From Diplonema papillatum (lineage: Eukaryota; Euglenozoa; Diplonemea; Diplonemida; Diplonemidae): a stretch of DNA of 64,000 bases. Under the pieces are notes generated by a model. That model was not told where the DNA came from. It ran no database searches and worked only from the letters and a program-made list of their open reading frames with translations. The stretch spans positions 306,912-370,911 of the forward strand of contig JAPJBO010000115.1 in assembly GCA_030068145.1 (NCBI GenBank), written 5' to 3'. Shown here in pieces: positions 32,827 to 42,260 of the stretch (within the stretch, counting starts at the first letter, position 1; the number at the start of each line of letters is the position of its first letter). The position numbers and the translations under genes are program-made.

Positions 32827-33738
32827 CCTTTGCAAGGCAGCTGTGCCCGGGGCTGAGAGCAGGACCGGCTGCCAAAGGTGATGCGGAGTGTATAAGCGCG
32901 TCGTCCTGGGATTCAGGTGTCGCCCCACGTTCATCGCCGTCTGCTCGCCCTCCAGGAGGGCCACCCAGCTCAGCGCGGCATGTCTGATGCGGTGCGACGA
33001 CACCCCCAGCTCCTCTTGTAGGAAACTGTTGTAGGCCTGTCGTGACAGGTTGGGGAACAGGGGCGCCTTGGTGCCCAGGGCCGGCCGATGGATCGTGATC
33101 CATTCCCAGAAAGGCGTCAGAAAAGGACCGCTTCGCGGTAGCAAGAGACCCTGGCCTCTTGAGGTAGGGTCGGTCTTCCCGCCGACGAACAGGATCATGA
33201 CCTGTCCTGTGTCCACCGACCACATGTGGTCCAGCCGAATCCGCTGCAGATCCACGAACCTGCAAGCCGTCGACCACTGGAACCGGAGGGCCATGGCGTG
33301 CAAGGACGAGCCTCGTGAGACTACCAACTGTATCGCCGCCTTGGTCGGAGTCCGTCCGGCGTCGCGGGTGCGTCGGCCCTCGAACTGTTCCATGGTCAGC
33401 TTGACCGAACGGCGATAAGCACCCATCCAGTCCACCCGGGACATCCTGAAGTACGTTGCGTACTGGAGGGCAGATTCGGCAGTGAGCTCGCCGGCCATCA
33501 TCTTCCGGTTCACCCACATGAGGAAAGCCTCCTCGTCGGACAATGCGGGGTAAAACCGGCGGGCCTCCACTGCGTACCTCTGAGCACGGCTCACCACCGA
33601 CAGCATAGCAGGGGTGCTCTTGTAGCACTTCTGCAACGCGAGGAGTAGTGACTCCTGGTCCGTCCGGAACCGATCTTGATCGGGGCACGCGGAGTCCTTT
33701 TTCCGAGGTCGTGACCTCGCTGCCAACTCCTTCCACAA
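32818..33738 (-). CDS. Tyrosine recombinase of the YR retroelement
   Basis: 306 aa from the candidate ATG at 33738. Catalytic residues of the tyrosine recombinase/integrase fold are all visible: the first Arg in STACRFVDLQRIRLDHMW, Lys in FVGGKTDP, H-x-x-R in SSHRIRHAALSWV, His in VGRHLNP and the nucleophile Tyr in TRLYTPH. The N-terminal 120 residues would form the SAM-like core-binding domain. The family cuts and joins DNA through a covalent phosphotyrosine, here to insert circular cDNA of the element. The frame is uninterrupted, so the enzyme may be active. Confidence 0.93.
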   Translation of the reverse strand: MWKELAARSRPRKKDSACPDQDRFRTDQESLLLALQKCYKSTPAMLSVVSRAQRYAVEARRFYPALSDEEAFLMWVNRKMMAGELTAESALQYATYFRMSRVDWMGAYRRSVKLTMEQFEGRRTRDAGRTPTKAAIQLVVSRGSSLHAMALRFQWSTACRFVDLQRIRLDHMWSVDTGQVMILFVGGKTDPTSRGQGLLLPRSGPFLTPFWEWITIHRPALGTKAPLFPNLSRQAYNSFLQEELGVSSHRIRHAALSWVALLEGEQTAMNVGRHLNPRTTRLYTPHHLWQPVLLSAPGTAALQRTG

Positions 33739-33783
33739 ACCCTCCGAAGGCAGGCCGGTGGGAACAGAAGCGCTCGCCGCAAT

Positions 33784-34334
33784 TCACTTCCGCGGCCTCT
33801 TCGAGGGGTGCTCCCTCCTTTCGTCCCTCTGGTCCGCCTTTTTTGAGAGGTCGGCCATGGACTTTTGCGCCTGGACCAGAGCCGACTTCGTGAAGTCGGT
33901 GTAGTCCAAAGACCCGAACCGGGTCTCCCACGCAATCTGGAATTCGATCCCGTTCGCATGCAAGCACTTCAGCCGCAGGGCCTCCAGGCGGACCATGATG
34001 TGATGGAGCACCTGGAGGATGGGCGGGGTCTGGTACGCCAACGGCATCAGGGCGATAAGAGTGACGAAGTGGGTCCGGCGCTCGTGGTCGACCACGCTCC
34101 CCGCGTCGTGGGGGTTCTCGGGAACCAAATGGTAGGCGTATCTGCCTTTTATTTCGGACAGGATGACTTGGCGCCCGCCAACCCCTCCACCCAAGTCATG
34201 ACTCGGCGTGGGTCCACCGCCTCGGTCATGACCGGTGCGGCCTGCGCAGCCATCGGGAGGTTTTGGAAGGCAGATTGGGCGAACAAAGCGAGGAGAGCGG
34301 TCTTGACCGGGCCCTCCTCAACGGCAGCGAGCAC
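33784..34334 (-). CDS. Gag-like protein of the YR retroelement, with one frameshift
   Basis: Two overlapping minus-strand frames read as one protein. The first, 34334-34149, begins MLAAVEEGPVKTALLALF and ends TWVEGLAGAKSSCPK. The second runs to 33784 with VILSEIKGRYAYHLVPENP, HHIMVRLEALRLKCLHANG and a charged end with KKADQRDERREHPSKRPRK. The switch is a -1 shift near 34150-34170, either programmed or a mutation. The protein is small and basic at the C-terminus, as in first ORFs of DIRS elements. It matches no named domain. A decayed relative is on the minus strand at 39820-40115. Confidence 0.65.
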
Positions 34335-34828
34335 TCTCTGGTACGAGACGCAATTCGTTTACAATTCCATTCCAGGGCCCCAGACTGTCCTTGAGCTCAA
34401 CGGATTCAAAAGCGTTCAAAAACGTCCTCGGAATGTATTTTTCGACACAGCCACGAAACCTGAACGAGGTTTTCAGGTTCTGGCAGGTCTAGCTGGCTGC
34501 CTAAAGGGTAAACCACGGCTCAGTCACCCAAGGTGGGCGTGAAAAAAACTCTTTTTTGGGCCAGAATCCCTATAGAAACCGCCCCCCCCAACCCCCCTCC
34601 AAAAACCCAGGGGTTAAGTTAGGACCTTTTCTCAGCTCTATTTCCGGTTTTGTTGGTGTTGCCGTCGGATCCAGCAGTGCGTACTGAAGCAGTGCAGTGA
34701 AGGAAGTGGGACGAGTCGGCTTCGGGCTGGGCTTGTCCCACTTATTCTTTTTTCATTAACCGGGTTTTGGAACCGGTCCTGACTTAAACCCGCTGCTAGA
34801 CTATGTTTTTTCTCTTTTTCTTATTTTT

Positions 34829-34934
34829 TGCGACAACCAATTTCTGCTTCCCTGGAGACAGTATTTGTTACAGCTAAAAAGAACGTTGGCAGCGGTTTAA
34901 CCAGAACACACGTAGGTTAAATCGCACAAACAAA
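34829..34934 (-). repeat. Right inverted terminal repeat of the YR retroelement
   Basis: It is the exact inverse of 30532-30637. A zinc-ribbon ORF begins 17 bp beyond its outer end. A diverged solo relative is at 3696-3753. Confidence 0.95.
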
Positions 34935-34951
34935 AAATAATTGCTCGTGCT

Positions 34952-35506
34952 ATGGCTTGTGAGTTCAAGGCCGTGGATTGGTCCCCGATCCAGGTTGTCC
35001 GCGCCCCCGACGAGTGGGAGGCCGCGGAGGAAGACGTCGACTGCTGTGTCGATTGTGGAAAGATCCACACCGCGGGGGCGTTCTGTGCCCGATGCGGGAA
35101 ACGGGGTCTGGCCACCTGCCTCAAAGCGGCGCTCCCAAGGGAAGTCGCGCCCCTGTTCGTAGACCACTTAGCGGCGGACGGGTGGGTTTGCCCCGCCTGC
35201 ATAGTGGCGGTGCACCAGGCTGGCACCACTCTTCAAGAAGAGTTCCGTGTCCGGATCGCTCGTGCTCAAGAGCACGACGCTCCGCCGAGCTTGGCTCAAG
35301 AGCCATTTTCCTTTGGTTATCGTTCAGGGCCCGGGCTCCGAGTTACAGGTACCCCCGGGAGGGGGGTCAGCCGGCTGATGGATGGATGGACGGTTCTTAA
35401 CAAGATGCCTGGGGAGTCTTCCTTCCGGATGAGAACTGGAAGCAGAAGACGTGTTCAGAAACCCGAGGGGTGGGGAAGGGTGTCGCAATCAACCAAAGAA
35501 AAGTAA
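34952..35506 (+). CDS. Zinc-ribbon/zinc-finger protein of unknown function
   Basis: The 184-codon frame starts at ATG 34952. Residues 30-52 contain CCVDCGKIHTAGAFCARCG, two CxxC pairs that could form a zinc ribbon, and a third pair follows in DGWVCPACIV. The first 130 residues are GC-rich with the codon use of the other genes. The last 50 lose that character (Arg/Gly-rich), so the true end or a splice site may be near 35345. The ORF starts directly outside the right terminus of the retroelement and reads away from it, so its original promoter may have been displaced. It could be a host gene, a captured gene or part of an older element. Confidence 0.55.
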   Translation: MACEFKAVDWSPIQVVRAPDEWEAAEEDVDCCVDCGKIHTAGAFCARCGKRGLATCLKAALPREVAPLFVDHLAADGWVCPACIVAVHQAGTTLQEEFRVRIARAQEHDAPPSLAQEPFSFGYRSGPGLRVTGTPGRGVSRLMDGWTVLNKMPGESSFRMRTGSRRRVQKPEGWGRVSQSTKEK

Positions 35507-37902
35507 AGGGGAAACAGTCTAAACGCCGCGGGCCGCTTCACGACCTACCGCGAAGCACTTGCGCGGGCTGCCTGCATGGAAAGGGCGAACGGGCGCTGAG
35601 GAACCATTTCCTCGGCGACGGCCTGGGATGGACCCAAAATCCCCTCGATATTCATAATATTATACGTAAGATGACCACCTACCGCCTGGGGCCGGCTGAC
35701 CCCACAATGTGGTGTCCACGTGTACGCTCAGACGCCACGTAGACCTGTACTGCGCAACGAAGTGGTCACACCTTCCCAGACGTCTATGGTGCCACAATTG
35801 AAAGTGTGCGCAACAGATCGAAGGCCGGCGGCCACTGACTGGCAATGTTGTAAGGGAGGATAGCGCTAGAAAAAAGATGGGTCGAAAACGAAACGCAGTG
35901 TTTTCCTGTGTGCCGAAAAGGAGGCCCATCGTACGTGAGTCCGTCACTCAGCTGCCAACTTAACGCGGAAACGCTCAGAGAATATAGTTGGTGTTTGTTG
36001 CGTCCAACTCGTCCAACAGGAAAACACCGCCCAAAAAAGGGGGGGAAACGATCCACGTGGGTGTACATTATGTTGGTCTTCTTGGCAAGAGCAAGTTGGC
36101 CGAAAACCGGTCGATGGCAGCGTACTACCCTCCTTCTCGTTTACCATCAAGAAAACAGGTTGAAGGAAGTGCGCACATATAAATTGTGTTCCAGCAACGC
36201 CTATTGAGGCCAGAAACATTCCCTGCTGGACCACCCATTTTCGAGCCACGTCGGAACGCATTTACAAAACGCACGGCAGCGCATGTCACAACCTGGATAT
36301 TGATATAGCATGCCGATGACTCCCCACTAGCGCAACAATATTCCAATCTCAAAGCAGGGAAATGTGCTGTAGCCCTGTATTTTGTCGTGCCATTCGGCGA
36401 GCGGCCGGATGCCACGAGACACTGAACGCGTGAACCCTGAGCGGGCACCGTTAGCGTCCAAGCAACAAACATCAGTTCTGTTTCGTCTTTTTTTGTTTTT
36501 CTTTTTACTTTGCTTCATGTCCTGCTTATTTCTGCTTTCGTATGGGCATCTGCCTGTGAAATCCCTCGTGCCGGGTGGGTTTAGAAGAGAAGAACGTGCT
36601 GTTCTGCATGCCTCTCGACAACTTGCGCGGGGGAGGGTAGCTGCTTCTAAAGGTACTGCCGATTGGGGACTTTTGCATGTTTCGCCTTTCTTCTTGGATT
36701 TACTCCAGCAAGGAAGTGCGACGCGCGCGCACGAAAGGGAGACCAGATACGTCACGAACCAGCAAAGGTCATCGTGAGGGACGTTTGTCCCGCAAGCAGC
36801 GTTTGCCTTTCTTTTGCTAATACGATTCTGCGCGCAACGCATCGCCCCCACTTTTCTTCTTCTCCTTCTTTTTGCTCCCACCCCTCCCACCAGGGCTGTG
36901 CTTCGTACGTCGACTGTCGGGCTCTTTGGGCATGCCGCTGGCGGGGACAACGCGCGAGATGCTTAGCTGGACGACACCAGAACCGCACCGTCGTGTGGGA
37001 TCACCTTTCGAGAGATTTTGTAACTAAGCACCCCCCCATTCACCGCCCTAACGGTTTAAAAATGGGTTGTGGGCGGCTTGCTAGCTAAATGACACCTCGA
37101 ATACACCATGTTGTCGACAACAAGCGTTGCAACATATTTGCCGCTCTGCCGCTTGCCGTTCCTGAGAGGTCTCCTCTCGGAAGCACAGCCCTGTCCCCCT
37201 CCCCTCCCCATGCCTTTCTATATTTTTTTGTTCTAGCCGTGAAGCTTGTGCAGGAATGGAAGGACTCCTGTAGAACCGAAATGGTTATTGACCCTGTGGA
37301 CGAAGAGTGTACCCATGGGCCCTCGCCGACAAGCACGTGCCTGTCTTGACCTGAGGCGTCGACGTGAACACTTTCCTTGTGTACCGCACGAGGGCGGATA
37401 CGTACGCTCTGGTACGCAGCAAGGTTCTCGGGGTCAAACTTGCATGCTCAGGAACGTCGGCAGCGGGTTTGACCGAAGGCGGAAAACGTTCTGCAAACCC
37501 GCTTAAAAAGCGCGGAAGAAACTGGGGGTTCGTGCGCATGGTGCAGGGCGTTTAGCTCACGCGTTCACCCGCTTCGTAACAATACGGGCCAAGACGCTCG
37601 ACAGGAGAAGACGCGTCTGGAGGAATCGTGCGCGCTGATTGCGGTGTGTGAATACTCAACACTGGGCTTGCAGGTCCGAACAAACCCTTGGAGTTCAAGG
37701 TAGCTGCTTCAAAGAAGCATCTGTTCGGCGAAAAATAAAAGCCCTGCCGGCGCCCCCCTCCCTTACCCCAGCCGTTTCGTTCCTGTTCTTGCGTTCTTTT
37801 CATTCTCCGCCGCCACCGGGCACGCCGTTACTCACTCGGCTGTCGATATTCCCTGCTCCGCAGTTAGCTGGGCGGCAGTCGAGTGTGAGACCTCTCGTCG
37901 GC
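35507..37902. other. Intergenic DNA, no recognisable gene
   Basis: Short frames on both strands show no domains. A frame at 35470-35742 continues with some protein-like character (CAGCLHGKGERALRNHF) and might be a 3' exon of the zinc-ribbon ORF, but no convincing splice pair was found. Confidence 0.5.
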
Positions 37903-39297
37903 ATGGCCGCCGAAGAGGCTACGCAACTTAGTTCCTGCACGAGTCCCGCACCCACTCTCACACCCATACCCAGCAAGAAAAGGTGCAAGCTTGAACTGTA
38001 CGTACCGTCAGTGGAACGGACCGCGTGGATAGTCTGGTCGTAGGCTACACGCTGACAGCGTTCTCTTTCGTGTTCACAGTTCATGTTGTTATGAGCCGTT
38101 TCACCCTGAAAGCGACCTGAGTACTCGATTACGCGGCGGTTACGCTCTATTTTCGCTCGATTACGCTCTACGAAACTCTGGTTGACGCAGATTTCTGCCA
38201 CATATTATTTGCAAACTACGAAACTAGATTGAATCCTTAGATGCAGAACTCGTTCACATTTTCACTTTTCTCGCCCCCTTTCCCGATTACCGTTCTGTCC
38301 CTCCTCCTATTCAAGTGCCGTCGATCAGGGGTTGCCATCCATGCCGTGGCACGCTCATGTTCCCGGAAGAGTTGCAACGGAATGTCTTAAATGAGTTAGC
38401 ACTCCCATTTAGTACCTCCTTAGTTATAAGCCGTTCCGTACAGGCGCAGCAGCGTCGTCAACGTGTTGATGTTGTAACCGTGTTTCCGTATTCAGAAAAG
38501 TACTGCGCCAGAAGGCTTGTGGACTTACTTTATTTTTTGTATGAGCACCTGCTTTGTAGGAAATACTTGAGGAGGCTGCCAGCTGCAAAAGATCAAAGGA
38601 GGTAAATGTGTAGTAGCCCACACGAAACACAGGCGAATCTGGGTTCATTGGCGGGCGTTAGCGTTCCCACTTTGCAGTTGTATTGTTTCTCCCCTTCTAG
38701 CCTCCTCCGAAGTAAGCACAAGGCAGCCCCTCGAGTATTTTTTGTATGAGCACCTGCTTTGCAGCACTTACAATCTCCCAAAGGAGCATGTTGAGTCTGG
38801 GATTGGTAACTACGGACTCGTTCCCCAAGACCGATCGAGATCGAGATCATGAACCGCAACACACTTCCTATCCTTTTTTTAAGAGCTAACCTTTGGCGCT
38901 TCCCCTCGGCAACCCCTTCAGAATTACAATTCAAGGACCCCACGACGGCACTGGCCCAATCCCTTCACTTTTTCTTCTTCAGCCCGCAAGAAAAATACTA
39001 CCGTTTCTTACCATTCTGCTTGTGCGACAAGCTATCGTCGGCGCAACTCGGGAACGTGACCGCCGCCGCGAGGGGCTAAACGACTCACCACCCAGCAGCA
39101 TAGCCGCAGTCGCTGCCTGTCTCGCTGTTGTCGCCTCGGCTGCGGCTCCTGTACATGATTGCCGTCGGCAGATCTACACGGACTACGAAGACCTGCAGCG
39201 GCTCGTCGTCTCAAAGGTCATCAATGATGACCCGGACCTGGCTGCAATCCTGCCAGAGTACCGAGAGACGAGGTCCCACCAAGTCGAATTGCAGTAG
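37903..39297 (+). CDS. Candidate small two-exon gene, unknown function (exons 37903-38001, 39172-39297)
   Basis: ATG 37903 has a strong context (GGCATGGCC). Exon 1 reads MAAEEATQLSSCTSP to KKRCKLELY and ends at a GTACCG donor. The acceptor GTCGGCAG at 39171 opens an in-phase exon IYTDYEDLQRLVVSKVINDDPDL ending HQVELQ and TAG, for 74 aa in total. The second exon has the charged, helical look of real protein. No domain was recognised. Extra exons may lie between. The proposed 1.17-kb intron contains a family A repeat. This is inference from phase and composition only. Confidence 0.4.
38530..38790 (-). repeat. Family A repeat, copy 6, with the start of a second unit
   Basis: A full unit is present on the minus strand (38530-38745), and its 5' side is joined to another unit's 3' end (TTTGTATGAGCACCTGCTTTGCAG, 38740-38765). 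This is the same head-to-tail junction as at 17262. It lies in the proposed intron of the candidate gene 37903-39297. Confidence 0.85.
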
Positions 39298-39396
39298 TGA
39301 TCACCGCAGGAATCCATCGATGTGAAGAAGCGGGGAACGAACTGCCTTCTTCTACTATACAATCTTCTACCTACATAGTAGTCAAACGATTCGCAT

Positions 39397-39560
39397 GCGA
39401 TAATAATTATCGCATTGTCGCACAAAGTTATCGCACATCATCGGCGTGCGATAATATGCGATAGTCCATAGTACTGCATTTGCCCAGGTTTTAAGCGTGC
39501 GATGATGCGAATGAAAATGCGATAATTGGCGCCAAAATCCCAAATGCGATGATATGCGAT
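39397..39560. mobile_element. Palindrome-rich insertion of about 160 bp (GCGATAAT element) with a paralogous empty site
   Basis: The insert is dense in ATGCGATAAT and its inverse ATTATCGCAT, starting GCGATAATAATTATCGC. The flanks TAGTAGTCAAACGATTCGCAT and ATCCACCTGGTC are continuous at 41154-41195 (TAGTGGTCAAACGATTTGCAT-TATCCACCTGGTC), which serves as the empty site. No coding sequence is present. The duplicated target bases are ambiguous (GCAT or AT). Confidence 0.8.
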
Positions 39561-39589
39561 AATCCACCTGGTCTGGGCTCCCGGTAAGT

Positions 39590-39650
39590 TCCCCGAAACT
39601 CCCGACACTTCCCCGAAACTCCCCGAAACTTCCCGATACTCAGCCCGATT
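39590..39650. repeat. CCCCGAAACT short-motif array; inverse array at 41200-41272
   Basis: About five copies of (T)TCCCCGAAACTCCC lie here. The reverse-complement motif GGGGARWTTCGGG is repeated about seven times at 41200-41272. The arrays face each other about 1.6 kb apart, like subterminal repeats of a larger element, although matched outer ends were not found. Confidence 0.65.
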
Positions 39651-39663
39651 CTTGTGAGAAAAA

Positions 39664-39800
39664 GTGGGGCTGCCGGTGGGTGGGCAGGTGTACAGGTCGG
39701 TAGTTGGGTGGTTGAGTGGACAGATTTTTGGGTGGGGGTGGGCAGGTCGGTGGATGGATGAACAGGTGGGTAGTTGGGTAGACGGGTGGGTGGATGGGCA
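39664..39800. repeat. GGTNGGTNG-type G-rich minisatellite
   Basis: Imperfect repeats of GGTGGGTGG, CAGGTCGGT and TAGTTGGGT are present. On the minus strand it gives a Pro/Thr/Ser/His-rich open frame that is a by-product of the repeat. Confidence 0.8.
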
Positions 39801-39819
39801 GGTAGGTGTGTTCGTGTGC

Positions 39820-40115
39820 TTCGGACGCGGCTCTCTTGAGCCGTCCGTGTTCCTCCTCCTCCGATCCTCTTCCTTGGCCATCTCGACAGCTCGCAGGGCG
39901 TTTCTTAACACTGTGCGAGAGAACTCGGATGCATCTACCAACTGTAGCTTGGACTCCTAGGCAGTTGTTGAGGCATACCCTGCAGCCTGCGGATTCGGAG
40001 GGCCTCAAGGCGAACCAGCAGTTGCTGGAAACCTGCAGGACCTGCCTTTGAGTCCTTGGACACAGGGAGGAGACGCGTCCTGAACAGGACGCGTCTTGTG
40101 CATGTGCGCAGGTTC
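39820..40115 (-). pseudogene. Decayed relative of the YR-retroelement gag-like gene
   Basis: A minus-strand frame has QQLLVRLEALRIRRLQG, matching HHIMVRLEALRLKCLHANG of the intact element. After a stop and frameshift it continues as LQLVDASEFSRTVLRNALRAVEMAKEEDRRRR, matching the position and charge pattern of the intact C-terminus. No YR or RT remains nearby. This indicates an older insertion of a related element. Confidence 0.55.
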
Positions 40116-40639
40116 AACCATCATCTGACTCTTCTGTTTGCGGTTGCAACCTTCGGTACCACGAGTTTGCCATTCTTATGTCAAACTCTCCAATTCCCTC
40201 TTGGATTTTTGGTTTGGGCAAGAAGTATTCGCCCGCCATCTCCCGATGACCTTCCCACTTCTGTCCACGCTGCAGCAGTCACGGGCAGACCCAGTCGTCT
40301 TCCCCCATCTGGTCCCTGAACGACGAGCACCGCTCTTGCACCCGAGTTTAGCCTTCGATGATCGGAAACAGTGGGTCAACCCATCCCGGAATTCTGAATT
40401 CGTGCACCCGGTGTGCCTCGGCAGCAGCGCGCTACCGACGCTTGCCGACGCTTGCACTCTTCGCATTTCACTTTGTGATATCTCGTGCACGCTCTCTCGT
40501 CCTTGGTGGTGGCCTGGGCACGCCTACCTCCATGCGCTGGATCTCCGCCGCCCACTAAATTTGCCCTCTTCTGCCCCTTCTTGCCGGAGGTGCCGTCTTC
40601 GAAGGCGTCCCACCAGCACGTCCAATCCTTTTCTCCCCA

Positions 40640-40957
40640 TACCTACCACCCCCCGTTTAAGATCGCGCCCTCCCCCCCCGTGTATAAGATCGGTTTTTTT
40701 GAGAAATGAGGGCGATCTTATACACGGGGGGGGAGTGGGGTGGGGTCCCGCGCAGCGGGAAAGTTTTTTTTTGGGCGTTTTTACTGTGGGGGGGGGTTCA
40801 GGGCCCCGCGCAGCGGAAAAAAAATTTTTGGGGTGTTTTTTGTCCCCCCCCGTGTTTAAGATCGTCCCCCCCCGTGTATAAGATCGTTTTTTTTGGGGGG
40901 CGATCTTAAACACGGAAAAACGCGATCTTAAACACGGGGGGGGGGGTAGGTACGTGG
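40640..40957. mobile_element. Probable non-autonomous element with CCCCCCCGTGTWTAAGATCG repeats
   Basis: The motif GTGT(A/T)TAAGATCG next to a C run occurs about six times in alternating orientation. The outermost copies, ACCTACCACCCCCCGTTTAAG (left) and CTTAAACACG...GGTAGGT (right), mirror each other and act as imperfect TIRs. No clear target duplication and no coding sequence was found. Two small direct repeats, CCCGCGCAGCGG, lie inside. Confidence 0.7.
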
Positions 40958-41428
40958 AAAATTCGTCCATCCCCCAGACCTCATCATTGAAGGCGTGCCT
41001 GTTCGTCCCCAGCTGCGACTCGAGCACGAGCATCGTCTCTGTACCCGCACGACCTCTGGTGGAACGGTTCCTGCTCTCCTTGCCGCAGCGGATCCTGTCG
41101 CTACCTGTGTCAAACCGTGTCAGCCTGTGGGCGGGGACTTTCGTGGGGGGCCGCATAGTGGTCAAACGATTTGCATTATCCACCTGGTCCAGACGAAAAT
41201 ATCTCGGGGAATTTCGGGGAGTTTCGGGGAAATTCGGGAAGTTTCGGGGAAATTCGGGGAGTTTCGGGTATTTTCTTTGTGGCGACCACTTCCCTGCAGC
41301 CGGCCTTGGCGAAGGCGGGGAGGGAATCATGGCCTACCTTGCGCAGAGCGGTCCCGTGTTTGGCTATGCCCCGAAGACGACGATAGAGGCTGAGAAGGAA
41401 GGACAGACTGGGAGGTAAGGACCCACTG

Positions 41429-41675
41429 ATGAGCTCTAACTCTGCGTTCACGGACGACTGCGCCGCGGCGCCAGGACTCTGCGGGGCGGGCGTCGATCCC
41501 GCCACGGCCTTGAACGACTTCATTTGCTCTTGCCAGACCGGCACCGGGTCTTCCGCCGGCGCGCCGGCGGCGTGTGTTGTCGACGAGTGCGATGCCGACC
41601 CCTGCGGCACGGGGCAGGACTGCTCGGATCCAGCGAAACCCGAGACGAAGAACGAGGTGCACACAACACCGGTGA
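41429..41675 (+). pseudogene. Fragment of an EGF-like repeat protein
   Basis: The plus-strand frame reads DDCAAAPGLCGAG, LNDFICSCQTG and VDECDADPCGTGQDCSDP. The Cys spacing and the DxC...PCGxGQxC / NDFxCxC pattern are those of EGF-like, calcium-binding-type repeats found in long protist surface proteins. Only about one and a half repeats are present, with no signal peptide, and downstream the frame loses character. It is either an isolated exon or a gene fragment carried by the surrounding mobile DNA. Confidence 0.6.
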
Positions 41676-42260
41676 AAAATAAAAAGAGGACTAGTCCCTC
41701 AAGGTTTCATACCCTACCTGCGGAGTCTTACACTCCCTGCGACCCTATACCCTTTTTCTTTTTTCGAGACATTGCAATGTGTTCCAAAAATGTAAGCCTG
41801 AGCAATGAGCGAACTAACACCAACTGAAGATTCATGTCACTGTCACAGTTTACTTGTCCGTGCTTCACATGGAGATCCCTAACTCAAGACATACCAGGTG
41901 AAAAAAAAGAAGAACAACCTGAAGAGAGGCCTGGAACTCGGCCTGCTCAAAAAAAAGTGTGGATGCGTCAACGCAACAGTTTTTGAAAGGAAAGCGAAAG
42001 AGAGAAGGCATATTTTTCCCTTTTCTATTTTACCATAGTTCCTTTTTTCTCTTTCAGAAGAAGAGGACAGATTTTCGGGAAAAAAAAAAAGACTTTTTTT
42101 TTTGTAAAATTTGCCGTCTGTTTTCTAGACCAAGCTTGTGCACGCGGACTAAGGTAGGGACACCGCGCGCAGTTAGAAGGCTTCGTGACCAGTCGCTGTG
42201 TCCACGCATCTGCAGAAGACCAAAACCTGCCAGGCACCTTGTTTATTATGAAAGACAAGC

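Larger units (their letters stand above)
30532..34934 (-). mobile_element. Tyrosine-recombinase (DIRS-like) retrotransposon with perfect inverted termini, order gag-like / YR / RT-RNase H
   Basis: The element is 4.4 kb, bounded by 106-bp inverted repeats that appear identical. On the minus strand it encodes, in order, a small gag-like protein, a tyrosine recombinase and a reverse transcriptase with RNase H. Inverted termini plus a tyrosine recombinase are hallmarks of the DIRS order, which integrates without target duplications; none is seen here. The gene order is unusual. Most DIRS, PAT and Ngaro elements place RT-RH before YR, whereas kinetoplastid VIPER/TATE-type elements place YR first. 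No methyltransferase is present. The coding frames are long and mostly open, so insertion is recent, but the gag is frameshifted and the RT active site is altered. Confidence 0.88.

Noticed and set aside
32585..33967. 460-codon minus-strand frame overlapping the tyrosine recombinase
   Set aside because: All but its last 80 codons overlap the YR frame, which carries the catalytic residues. Only the linker at the end is kept as a possible coding piece.
41176..41664. 162-codon minus-strand frame that looked gag-like
   Set aside because: The plus strand over the same bases has the EGF cysteine pattern, and the rest of the minus frame is a translation of the CCCCGAAACT array.
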